A DNA stretch of 64,000 nt from an uncultured Enterorhabdus sp. (GTDB lineage: Bacteria > Actinomycetota > Coriobacteriia > Coriobacteriales > Eggerthellaceae). How positions within the stretch are numbered: the stretch's first letter is position 1; each line of letters starts with the position of its first letter. The stretch spans positions 1-64,000 of the forward strand of contig CANSQM010000004.1 of NCBI GenBank assembly GCA_947649205.1, given 5' to 3'. A program made the position numbers and the translations under genes. Of the stretch, positions 17,371-24,508 are shown in pieces. Below the pieces are notes generated by a model. It had not been told where the DNA came from. It searched no databases and saw only the letters and a list, made by a program, of their open reading frames with translations.

Positions 17371-18153
17371 ATCCATCAAACCCACATTTTTCCTCGGCGG
17401 GAGCACGACCAGTCGGCATGTCTCCTTGAGCCTCTCGACTATCGCCTCGGCGCTCTCGCGCTCGCCGCTGCGCCCCATGCGAGACTTGAGGGCGTCGGGC
17501 GCGTACTGCGACGTGACCACGGTCGGCTTCATGTTCTCGTAGCGCTCGTTGATGATCTGGAAGAGCGTGCCCACGACCCATGAGCTCGCGTTCTCCTTGC
17601 CGAAGTCGTCGATGATGAGCACGTCGTATCCCGCATAGCGCTCGACTCCCTGCTTGGACGGGGCGTCGTAGCTCGCCTTGATCTCGTCGAGCATGGAGAA
17701 GGACGACGTCATGAGCACGCTGTACCCGCTCGCGAAGAACGCCTTGGCAAGTGCGGTGGCGCAATGCGACTTGCCCGCGCGGGAGGGGCCTGTGATGTAG
17801 AGTCCAACGCCTGTTCTCATATCGAAGGTGTCCAGATACTCGGCGATCTCGCGCCTATCGACCTTGGCATGGGAGAATCGGGGCTTCACGCCGCATCTCA
17901 TGAGCGCCTCGGCCTCGGCTTTGGCCCTTCGCTTCCTCTCGGCCTCTTCGGCGCGCGCCCGCTCCTCGCATGTGCCGTCGCACTCGCACTCCTTGGCTCC
18001 GATCCAGATGATCTTGCCGTTGAAGCCGATGAGCCCGATAGGGTCGAGGAGGTTCCCGCACCATTCGCATCTGCGCTTTGCGGGCTCCTCGTATTCCATG
18101 CCGCGCTCCTTGGCCGATGCCAAGGTGATGATGCGGCTCTCCGCCTCTGCCAT
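17365..18153 (-). CDS. DnaC/IstB-like AAA+ helicase loader
   Basis: The 262-residue product begins with a Cys-rich region (CEWCGNLLDP, then CECDGTC) that looks like a zinc knuckle. An AAA+ domain follows with Walker A GPSRAGKS and Walker B VLIIDDFGKEN, then SQYAPDALKSRMG near sensor positions. GGAAAGGAG lies 8 bases before the ATG. Such proteins load a replicative helicase; paired with the winged-helix protein upstream it implies autonomous replication of the excised element. Confidence 0.87.
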   Translation of the reverse strand: MAEAESRIITLASAKERGMEYEEPAKRRCEWCGNLLDPIGLIGFNGKIIWIGAKECECDGTCEERARAEEAERKRRAKAEAEALMRCGVKPRFSHAKVDRREIAEYLDTFDMRTGVGLYITGPSRAGKSHCATALAKAFFASGYSVLMTSSFSMLDEIKASYDAPSKQGVERYAGYDVLIIDDFGKENASSWVVGTLFQIINERYENMKPTVVTSQYAPDALKSRMGRSGERESAEAIVERLKETCRLVVLPPRKNVGLMDK

Positions 18154-18168
18154 CCCGCAGCTCCTTTC

Positions 18169-18624
18169 CTATCCTTCTTCTTTGTATTCTTCTTTGCTTT
18201 TAAGGTGCCAATCTGGCACCCCCTCAGGCGACATCCCGTCATCTACTCCATGCTTGGAAGCGGACGATTTGTCAGGGAGTGACAACTTGTCAGGTGCGCA
18301 GAACGTCCTCATCGCACGATGGCCGAGCACGTAGCTCCTCGTTGTCATCCCGTCCCTTGTCCAATCACTTCCGGCCTCGGCGATAAGCCCTCTCTGCTCC
18401 AGCTCTGATACCGCCCTGATGACGGAGCGCTCGGACACGCCGAGATAGGTTGCGGTCCTCTTGCGGCTCTCGTAGAACGTCCCGCCGTCCTTGCAGAATC
18501 CGTAGATTCGCGCGAACACGAGCAGCGTCGTACCCTTGAGCCCGAGCTCCTTCCACATGAAGGGGTGCAGGATCAGGAAGGCGTCGCTGTCTCGCGGGCG
18601 CGCAGGTTCTCTCTTCGCATGCAT
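18169..18624 (-). CDS. Replication-initiator-like winged helix protein
   Basis: A 151-residue protein. The first 95 residues resemble the RepA N-terminal winged helix: FLILHPFMWKELGLKGTT, IYGFCKDGGTFYES and YLGVSERSVIRAVSELEQRG. The rest is a polar tail. It lies 15 bp upstream of the DnaC-like gene, an initiator-loader pairing common on plasmids and replicating conjugative elements. A purely regulatory role is also possible. The start has only a weak ribosome site. Confidence 0.7.
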   Translation of the reverse strand: MHAKREPARPRDSDAFLILHPFMWKELGLKGTTLLVFARIYGFCKDGGTFYESRKRTATYLGVSERSVIRAVSELEQRGLIAEAGSDWTRDGMTTRSYVLGHRAMRTFCAPDKLSLPDKSSASKHGVDDGMSPEGVPDWHLKSKEEYKEEG

Positions 18625-18633
18625 CGCCGCCGC

Positions 18634-18873
18634 CTACCCGACGCCGATTTTCGAGAAGTTGCGCATAGCCCAGTCGAGCAGCTCGACCCTGAATGCGATC
18701 GACCCCTTCTTCTGGCCCTCCATGCGCCTTAACGGCAGGGGGTCGATGCCCCTCTTCGAGAGCTCCCATACCTTGTTCTTGCTTATGCCTAAGAGCCGGG
18801 CTACCTCGTAGGCGTTGTAGATGTCCTGCACGGGCACCGGCTGCTTCGATGAATCGTCAAAGATCTCGGGCAT
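18634..18873 (-). CDS. Excisionase-type helix-turn-helix protein
   Basis: The ATG at 18873 follows AGGAG by five bases, giving 79 residues. It contains a MerR/excisionase-like helix-turn-helix (YEVARLLGISKNKVWELSKRG) and a winged segment (LPLRRMEGQKKGSIAFRV). The next gene on the minus strand is the initiator-like protein. It could direct excision or repress the replication genes; the sequence does not decide. Confidence 0.75.
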   Translation of the reverse strand: MPEIFDDSSKQPVPVQDIYNAYEVARLLGISKNKVWELSKRGIDPLPLRRMEGQKKGSIAFRVELLDWAMRNFSKIGVG

Positions 18874-18914
18874 ATACTCTCCTGTTCTTCGTTCGAACAG
18901 ACAGCCCGAGGCTC

Positions 18915-19172
18915 TCAAGACCCTTGCTGGCCTGAGCCCGATAGGCGATCGAGCATCCGCTCGATCGCCGATGGAGTCACCCTGTAGAGGCGGCCGAGGT
19001 TCACGGCCTCAAGCTCGCTCTTGCGGATCAGCTGGTAAACTTTCGCTGTCGAGACGCCGAGGCTCTCGGCGACCTCGCCGACGCTCAGGAGCCGTGGCGA
19101 CCTCATGTCGTTGGCCTGGTGGGACACCGGCTCTTCGCGTTTCATTTCCCTGATATCTTTCGGCATTTGCAT
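18915..19172 (-). CDS. HTH_17-type DNA-binding protein
   Basis: 85 residues with a clear excisionase-like helix-turn-helix (LLSVGEVAESLGVSTAKVYQLI) and wing (VNLGRLYRVTP). GAAGG precedes the first ATG; a second ATG two codons later is also possible. It is the first gene of the minus-strand element operon, about 110 bp downstream of repeat array B. It probably acts as excisionase or as regulator of the operon. Confidence 0.75.
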   Translation of the reverse strand: MQMPKDIREMKREEPVSHQANDMRSPRLLSVGEVAESLGVSTAKVYQLIRKSELEAVNLGRLYRVTPSAIERMLDRLSGSGQQGS

Positions 19173-19280
19173 TCCGCCTTCTTCTCGCTCGTTTCTTCAA
19201 CTTCTGTCGAATGCTCTCGACTTTTCTTGATGGCGGCGATGATTGCAGGTTTTCCGGGCTGATGCTTCGTGATTTTTTCG

Positions 19281-19310
19281 CACAGTCCCGCATAGTCCCG
19301 CATAGTCACA
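19281..19310. repeat. 10-bp-period direct repeat array B
   Basis: Three 10-mers, CACAGTCCCG, CATAGTCCCG and CATAGTCACA, preceded by a T6 tract. The array matches array A at 17341-17370 in unit, period and flanking T run. It lies upstream of the HTH gene that opens the element operon, while array A lies upstream of the transfer genes. Confidence 0.65.
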
Positions 19311-19378
19311 AATTCGCTAAACCCACACAGCTGCCTGATTCGAGATGGCCCATCTGTCTGTTCTTTCGGACAAAAAAA

Positions 19379-19398
19379 GCCCCGACTCTTGTCGGGGC
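19379..19398 (-). terminator. Strong intrinsic terminator
   Basis: On the minus strand, GCCCCGAC-AAGA-GTCGGGGC is followed by TTTTTTTG. It is a textbook stem and T tract, 18 bases after the stop of the small gene at 19417, and insulates the HTH-led operon from that transcript. Confidence 0.85.
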
Positions 19399-19416
19399 TT
19401 TGTGTGGCACCTTGAA

Positions 19417-19500
19417 TCAGTGCGCGGTTCTCGGTGACATGTCTGGCTTCCTCGCGTCCGACGGCGAACTGGCCATGATCGTGTATCTCTCGGTTCTCAT
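19417..19500 (-). CDS. 27-residue small gene before a terminator
   Basis: GAAGGAGG lies seven bases before an ATG that opens a 27-codon frame (MRTERYTIM... ending RTAH). The strong ribosome site and the tight intrinsic terminator after it suggest a real small protein or leader peptide with its own transcript. The peptide is polar with basic residues. No family is recognised. Confidence 0.45.
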   Translation of the reverse strand: MRTERYTIMASSPSDARKPDMSPRTAH

Positions 19501-19732
19501 GCCAGTCCTCCTTCCCGGTCTTGTCGACGCTGTTGCGTCGGACACTTGGAACCAGTTTCGGGCAAACGCCCGTTTGAAACACTTCTTGTGTCGATAATAA
19601 ACCCGATATCGAGAGACAGTTGTTCCAAAAAGGGACATCCATCTTGATTGCATGATTTATTATGCGATGTTGACATGCTGTAACAATTCGACGTCATCGC
19701 ACGAGAGGTCGGATGAGTTTCGCGGAAGAGAG

Positions 19733-20650
19733 ATGAGGAGATTGCAAGAGGCAAGCGCCCCGAAAAAGCAGCACTACGTGCCCCAGTACTACCTGAGGCG
19801 CTTCTCGGATGATGGCGACAGCCTCTGGGTTTTCAACCGCAAAGCGGGCAAGACCTACAAGAGCAGATCGGAAGATGCGTGCGAGCGGAAGTACCATTAC
19901 GAGATGGAGGCGAGATGTCAGAGGAGTTGGCATGGGCGTCACCTCCTCCCCGGGAAGATCGAGAAAAAGCTCTCCGAGATAGAGGGCGAGCAAGCGCTCC
20001 TCCTTCGCGAGATAGATGCCCAGCTCGATGTTGGACGCATCCACGAAAAGGAGCGAAGGGCGCTTTTGTGGCTGGTCGGGCATTTGATCGCGAGGCACCC
20101 TGCAATGCTTGCGGACTACGAGCCGGATTACGAAGCAATGTACAGTGATCCCGAAGTGAGATGGGGCTGCGAGGTTCTGGCTCAGGCGGGAATGGCCGAC
20201 GAGATCGAGGTGCTGGCGCAAGGTGCTAACCAGATGGTGCTCGCGCTTTGGCGATGCAAGGGGAGCCCCACGTATTTCGCCAAGAGCGATCTCGAAAGGC
20301 TGCGATGCCACTTCATCAGGCCGCAGGGGGAGGCTCGCTTCATTACCTCTTCCCTCCCTCCGCATTTCAACACGACGCTTCAGAAGGATGGGAAGTACCA
20401 CATCGACGACCTTACGCTTCCGCTGTCCTCCACCCTCGCGGTAGTCTATTCCGACGCGGGGCCGACGAAGTGCGACGTCCTAAAGGTTCCAGATAGCACT
20501 GTCGTTAGGCTGAACTCCGGCTACTTCGTCTCGGAGCCCACATGCGAGCAGGTGGTCTCCGGAAGAAGAGAGGATCTCGATCAAGCCCGTATTCTCGCCC
20601 AGCGCTTTCGCATCAGTGCAGCTATGGCGCGAAGGGAAAATCATTGGTGA
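19733..20650 (+). CDS. DUF4238 domain protein
   Basis: The ATG at 19733 follows GGAAGAGAG and gives 305 residues. The N-terminus has the DUF4238 signature KKQHYVPQYYLRRFSDD, then LWVFNRKAGKTY. The middle has a helical region with a conserved-looking LLWLVGHLIARHP. The C-terminus contains FITSSLPPHFNT and beta strands. The family's role is not established, though its members often lie in mobile or defence islands. It is on the opposite strand to the transfer module. Confidence 0.8.
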   Translation: MRRLQEASAPKKQHYVPQYYLRRFSDDGDSLWVFNRKAGKTYKSRSEDACERKYHYEMEARCQRSWHGRHLLPGKIEKKLSEIEGEQALLLREIDAQLDVGRIHEKERRALLWLVGHLIARHPAMLADYEPDYEAMYSDPEVRWGCEVLAQAGMADEIEVLAQGANQMVLALWRCKGSPTYFAKSDLERLRCHFIRPQGEARFITSSLPPHFNTTLQKDGKYHIDDLTLPLSSTLAVVYSDAGPTKCDVLKVPDSTVVRLNSGYFVSEPTCEQVVSGRREDLDQARILAQRFRISAAMARRENHW

Positions 20651-20682
20651 CGTGTTAATTTGCGAATATTCGCAGGTCATCG

Positions 20683-20707
20683 CCACTGTGACAATGTGTC
20701 ACAGTGG
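20683..20707. promoter_or_regulatory. 25-bp perfect palindrome (candidate operator)
   Basis: CCACTGTGACA-ATG-TGTCACAGTGG has perfect 11-bp arms around a 3-base centre. A near copy lies at 22450-22471 with ATT at the centre. The two bracket the polymerase gene and its small partner. They look like operators of one dimeric regulator. Confidence 0.65.
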
Positions 20708-20817
20708 GTTTGGGCGAAACCTCCTTTCGAGCCTCCGTCCTTCTCGCTTCGGAAAATCCACAATCTGTTCGATTGACTGAATAAGCGATCGGGTGCATCA
20801 TAGGGATTCACGATAAT

Positions 20818-20831
20818 CGAACACTTGTTCC
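20818..20831 (+). promoter_or_regulatory. LexA (SOS) box
   Basis: CGAACACTTGTTCC differs from the Gram-positive/actinobacterial LexA consensus CGAAC-N4-GTTCG at the last base only. It lies 23 bp upstream of the Y-family polymerase start, where LexA would block transcription. Confidence 0.7.
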
Positions 20832-20853
20832 CATTTGATAACAAGGAGGTGCC

Positions 20854-22128
20854 ATGGGCGACAGGGTCATCATGCATGTCGACATGAACGCCTTCTACGC
20901 GAGCGTCGCCCAGCACCTCGACCCGGGGCTGAGGGGCAAGGCCGTGGCGGTGGCGGGCGACCCCGAGCGCAGGAGCGGAATCATCCTCGCGAAGTCCCGG
21001 GAGGCGAAGGCCTGCGGCGTGAAGACGGCCGAGGCGATCTGGCAGGCCAAGCAGAAATGCCCGGACCTCGTCGTCGTGCCGCCCGACTACGCCGCCTACA
21101 AGCGCTATTCGCGTCTGGCGCGCATGATCTACTACGGCTACACAGACCTCGTCGAGCCCTTCGGCCTCGACGAGTCGTGGATCGACGTCACGGGATCGCT
21201 TCAGCTGTTCGGGGCCGACGCCATGCTCGTGGCGAGGGAGATATCGGAGCGCGTGAAGTCCGAGCTCGGGCTCACCGTTTCCGTCGGCATCTCGTGGAAC
21301 AAGGTATTCGCCAAGCTCGGGAGCGACACCGATCCGGGCGACGGCATCATCGCCATAACGCGGGAGAACTTCCGCGACGTCGCATGGCCCATGGCCGCTT
21401 CCGAGATGGTCTACGTCGGTCCTGCCACCATGCGCAAGCTCCATTCCGCCGGATACGAGACCATAGGGGACCTCGCACATGCCGGGGACCAATTTCTGAA
21501 GAGGCGCTTCGGCAAGATCGGCATCATGCTGCGCGCGTTCGCGAGGGGCGAGGACGCGAGCCCCGTGAAGGCCATGGATCCCTCGAAGGCCGATGTGGAC
21601 TATGTTGTGAAGGGAATCGGCAACGGCCTCACCGCCCCGCACGATCTCGAATGCGACTCCGACGTGAAGGCCCTCGTATGGCTCCTCTCCGAATCCGTGG
21701 CGCAGAGGCTTCGCGAGTCACGGATGCGCTGCCGGACGGTGGCGGTGGGGGCGCGGTTCGCACGCGACCTTTCCGGCTACTCAAGGCAGAGGACGCTGAG
21801 GACCCCGACCTGCCTCACGAGAGACGTCGCGAACGTCGCCATGGAGCTTCTACGCTCGAACCAACCGATCGACAAGGAGCATGCGCTCAGAGCCGTGCAC
21901 GTGCGCGTGACCAATCTCGTTCCCATGGACGCGCCCGTGCAGTGCGAGCTCTTCGGGGACGCCGAGGAGGCGGAGCGCCTTGAGAGGCTGGACCTCGCGA
22001 TCGACGCGCTGAGGGAGCGCTTCGGCAACACCTGCGTGAAGCGGGCGGTCGAGCTCACCGACGAGGTCATGTCAGGCTTCGACATCAAGCGCGACAATAC
22101 CGTCCACCCCGTAGGGTTCCTCAGGTAG
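20854..22128 (+). CDS. Y-family (DinB/UmuC-like) translesion DNA polymerase
   Basis: A 424-residue error-prone polymerase. It opens with the catalytic MHVDMNAFYASV, and the second acidic motif is FGLDESWIDVTGS. Thumb and little-finger regions follow (VSVGISWNKVFAKLGS, GIGNGLTAPHD). The C-terminus has QCELF, a beta-clamp binding motif. AAGGAGG lies 5 bases before the ATG. The upstream LexA-like box predicts DNA-damage induction. Plasmid and ICE-borne Y-family polymerases typically help repair or mutagenesis after transfer. Confidence 0.93.
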   Translation: MGDRVIMHVDMNAFYASVAQHLDPGLRGKAVAVAGDPERRSGIILAKSREAKACGVKTAEAIWQAKQKCPDLVVVPPDYAAYKRYSRLARMIYYGYTDLVEPFGLDESWIDVTGSLQLFGADAMLVAREISERVKSELGLTVSVGISWNKVFAKLGSDTDPGDGIIAITRENFRDVAWPMAASEMVYVGPATMRKLHSAGYETIGDLAHAGDQFLKRRFGKIGIMLRAFARGEDASPVKAMDPSKADVDYVVKGIGNGLTAPHDLECDSDVKALVWLLSESVAQRLRESRMRCRTVAVGARFARDLSGYSRQRTLRTPTCLTRDVANVAMELLRSNQPIDKEHALRAVHVRVTNLVPMDAPVQCELFGDAEEAERLERLDLAIDALRERFGNTCVKRAVELTDEVMSGFDIKRDNTVHPVGFLR

Positions 22129-22137
22129 GCGGGCATC

Positions 22138-22413
22138 ATGGTCGAAGGCATCTCGGGAAGGGTCAAGCGGTACGTCAGCGTCACGGCGCGCATGGACGAG
22201 GACGGGCGCGTGCGGCCGCTCTCCATCCAGTGGTACGACGGCAAGACCTATCCCATCGACGAGGTCAGGGACGTGCGCCGCGCCTCGTCGCGCAAGGTCG
22301 GCGGAGACGGCATCTGCTACACCGTCCGGATCGGCAACAACGTCACCTACCTGTTCTACGAGGATCCGCGCTGGTTCGTGGAAGAGGTAGTCAAGGGCGA
22401 CATGTCCGCATAA
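22138..22413 (+). CDS. Small protein coupled to the Y-family polymerase
   Basis: 91 residues, nine bases after the polymerase stop. It is a beta-rich domain: SIQWYDGKTYPIDEV, CYTVRIGNNVTYLFYEDPRWFVEEV. The pattern of a modified-residue-like W-DGK-YPI followed by a small barrel resembles proteins such as DUF6504 that follow translesion polymerases in actinobacteria. That similarity is from memory and not verified. It is probably an accessory of the polymerase. Confidence 0.65.
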   Translation: MVEGISGRVKRYVSVTARMDEDGRVRPLSIQWYDGKTYPIDEVRDVRRASSRKVGGDGICYTVRIGNNVTYLFYEDPRWFVEEVVKGDMSA

Positions 22414-22449
22414 AAGCTTGCATTTCTTGAGCAAAACGCCAGTTCGGAG

Positions 22450-22471
22450 CCACTGTGACAATTTGTCACAG
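22450..22471. promoter_or_regulatory. Second copy of the CCACTGTGACA palindrome
   Basis: CCACTGTGACA-ATT-TGTCACAG repeats the element at 20683-20707 with a shorter right arm. It lies after the polymerase partner gene and before the next plus-strand gene block at 22793, so it may be that block's operator. Confidence 0.6.
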
Positions 22472-22792
22472 CGAATGCGGGCACCGTTCCTATCTGTTGG
22501 GCTGATACGCTCTTTCCCGTGACCTCCGTCGCCTCAGGTGCGCCCTGCCCCGCCTCTCATCCAGGCACGCTCGCACAGAACCCGCCATGTGCGCCGCAAG
22601 GCGCGCCCTTCCTGCGCAAAACCCGCACATGCACATCCAGTGCCTTTGACTTTTGCATGTGCAGGTTGCGGACGTGCGTCCTTTGCGAAGAAGCCCGCTT
22701 TCCTCCTTGCAGCGCAGGCGGAACCTGCGCACGACCCCGGATCACGAGGCGGTGGCACAGGGCGACCGCCGAAAGACAAGGAGGTCTTCAAA
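22472..22792. other. Gene-free region with three hairpins (candidate transfer-origin or leader)
   Basis: No convincing gene. Perfect inverted repeats are GCGCC-GCAA-GGCGC (22591-22604), GCACATGCA/TGCATGTGC (22625-22633, 22654-22662, 20-base loop) and GCGCAGG/CCTGCGC (22712-22718, 22724-22730). Clustered inverted repeats ahead of small conserved element genes resemble an oriT with its leading region, but no nick site can be recognised and no relaxase gene is nearby. Confidence 0.35.
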
Positions 22793-23449
22793 ATGGGAAA
22801 TCGAGCAGTCATCACCACGCCGGACAAGAACCTGGCACTCTACCTCCACTGGAACGGCGGCCGCGACACGGTCGAGCCGCTGCTCAAGTACTGCGAGCTT
22901 CAGGGCTACCGTCCTCCGAGCCAGGACTGCTACGGATGGGCGCGGATGGCCCAGGTGGTCGGGAACTTCTTCGGCGGGTCGCTCTCGGTGGGCATAGACC
23001 GGTACCGAAACCTTGGCGACCAGGGCGACAACGGCGTATACGTCATCGACGGTTGGAAGATAGTCGATCGCTACACCACGGATTACGACGAGGGCTGGAA
23101 CGCGATCGGCCTGAGACACATCGACCCTTCCGCCGAGCAGAGCGGATACGACTTCGACGAGATGCTTCACGCTTTCGATGAGGCAATGCCCGAAAACCTG
23201 AGGCTCGGCGCCTTCCTGGACGCCGAAGAGGTGCCGGTGTCCGATGTCCGCCTGGGCGACAAGGTTTGGATGAGCGCGTACGAGTCCAACCCCGAGCTCT
23301 TCGAGGTCGTGGGCTTCGGCGCAGACGATGCCCCCAGGGGCTTCAAGGGAATTCCCTTCGTCAACCGCTACGAGCACGACGGCGACTACTCCTGGAACGG
23401 CAACAACTACATCGACGCCGACACCTGCCGCATCGCCCCGCGCGTGTAG
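22793..23449 (+). CDS. Conserved mobile-element protein, unknown function
   Basis: AAGGAGG precedes the ATG at 22793, giving 218 residues. The sequence opens MGNRAVITTPDKNLALYLHWNGG and has YCELQGYRPPSQ, DNGVYVIDGW and a C-terminal region with VGFGADDAPRGFKGIPFVNRY, separated here into short motifs. It is soluble with many aromatic residues. Proteins starting this way are common in Gram-positive conjugative elements, but no function is established that I can name. Confidence 0.75.
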   Translation: MGNRAVITTPDKNLALYLHWNGGRDTVEPLLKYCELQGYRPPSQDCYGWARMAQVVGNFFGGSLSVGIDRYRNLGDQGDNGVYVIDGWKIVDRYTTDYDEGWNAIGLRHIDPSAEQSGYDFDEMLHAFDEAMPENLRLGAFLDAEEVPVSDVRLGDKVWMSAYESNPELFEVVGFGADDAPRGFKGIPFVNRYEHDGDYSWNGNNYIDADTCRIAPRV

Positions 23450-23515
23450 AAGCCTCCAGCTCCGCAACGACCAGGGGCGCGGCCAAGCCGCGCCCCCTAC
23501 AGAAAGGACAGACAC

Positions 23516-23797
23516 ATGAACGGAAACCACATCTTCGCGACGCGCAGGGAGGATATAGTCGATCCCTCCAGGCTTACGCGCAGGGAACTGCTCAGCGCCA
23601 TCTACTGGCTCAACCAGGAGCTCACGGGCCGTGTGATATTCGGCGGGGCTGCGGCTTGCGATTACGTCGGGCGCGAGCTGAAGAGGACTTCCGCCAATTC
23701 GAAACCGGTGCTCATCGAGAGGTTCAACGATATGGTGGACGAGCTGATCGGGACCGACCCGTATTCCCGCGTGCTGCGGATCTACAGGAAGAAGTAG
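23516..23797 (+). CDS. Small conserved hypothetical protein, 93 aa
   Basis: AGAAAGGA lies nine bases before the ATG. The product is helical and basic (RLTRRELLSAIYWLNQEL, then SKPVLIERFNDMVDELIG). It follows the 22793 gene by 66 bp on the same strand and is probably cotranscribed. No domain is recognised. Confidence 0.65.
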   Translation: MNGNHIFATRREDIVDPSRLTRRELLSAIYWLNQELTGRVIFGGAAACDYVGRELKRTSANSKPVLIERFNDMVDELIGTDPYSRVLRIYRKK

Positions 23798-23863
23798 CGG
23801 CAATCGACGAGCAGGCTTCGGATCGCTGGCGGTCCAAGTCTGCTCGCTCTTTCGGCATGGTAC

Positions 23864-23908
23864 AAACAATCACACTGAATCTATGCTAATATATCAGTGT
23901 GATTGTTT
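23864..23908. promoter_or_regulatory. AbiE operator palindrome 1
   Basis: Perfect 15-bp arms AAACAATCACACTGA (23864-23878) and TCAGTGTGATTGTTT (23894-23908) flank a 15-base centre holding TATGCTAAT, a likely -10 region. The right arm ends at the base before the antitoxin ATG. AbiEi antitoxins are known to bind inverted repeats in their own promoter, so this is a likely autorepression site. Confidence 0.8.
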
Positions 23909-24508
23909 ATGGCAAATAGAAGCGAACAGAAGATCGAGCGACTGCTCGACGAGAACAACGGCGTCCTCATCGCCTCGGAGGCGATAGGCTCGGGGATCCC
24001 GAGGAACGCGGTCTACGACTTCGCGAGGGAGCGGGGACTGGAGAAGGCGTCCCCGGGCATCTTCGTGGAGGCCGACATGTTCCCCGACGAGCTCTACCTG
24101 CTCCAGGCGCGCTACCCCAAGGTCGTGTTCTCGCACGAGACGGCGCTCTACCTCCACGACATGGCGGAGCGCGAGCCCGTCCCCATCGCGCTCACGGTGG
24201 AGTCGGGCTACCACTCGGGGTCCCTCAAGGACCAGGGCGTGAGGATCTTCTACGTGAAGCCGGAGTGGTACGGCCTCGGGATCTCCGAGGCGGAGTCGCC
24301 GGGCGGCCATGTCGTGAGGGCGTACGACAGGGAGCGCACCGTCTGCGACGTCGTGCGCAGGAAGGCGGCCATGGACCCCGCCGCCTACGGGTACGCCCTC
24401 CGCAGGTACGCGGCGAGCAGGGAGAAGGACCTCGCCAGGCTCGGGCGCTACGCCAGGGAGATGGGGGTCGAGAGGCAGGTGCAGCAGGTGATGGAGGTAC
24501 TTCTGTGA
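23909..24508 (+). CDS. abiEi: AbiEi-family antitoxin (type IV toxin-antitoxin)
   Basis: The 199-residue product has an N-terminal winged helix (IERLLDENNGVLIASEAIGSG, SGIPRNAVYDF) and the AbiEi antitoxin core (ARYPKVVFSHETALYLHDMAE, VTVESGY-like SGYHSGSLKDQGVRIFYV). It represses its own promoter and neutralises the AbiEii toxin without stable binding. I chose the ATG at 23909 rather than the TTG two codons earlier. The start lies directly after the operator, so the mRNA may be leaderless. Its end overlaps the toxin start. Confidence 0.9.
   Translation: MANRSEQKIERLLDENNGVLIASEAIGSGIPRNAVYDFARERGLEKASPGIFVEADMFPDELYLLQARYPKVVFSHETALYLHDMAEREPVPIALTVESGYHSGSLKDQGVRIFYVKPEWYGLGISEAESPGGHVVRAYDRERTVCDVVRRKAAMDPAAYGYALRRYAASREKDLARLGRYAREMGVERQVQQVMEVLL

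Noticed and set aside
17341-19310. CRISPR-like repeats
   Set aside because: The 10-bp units are contiguous with no spacers and there are no cas genes, so they are binding-site arrays at most.
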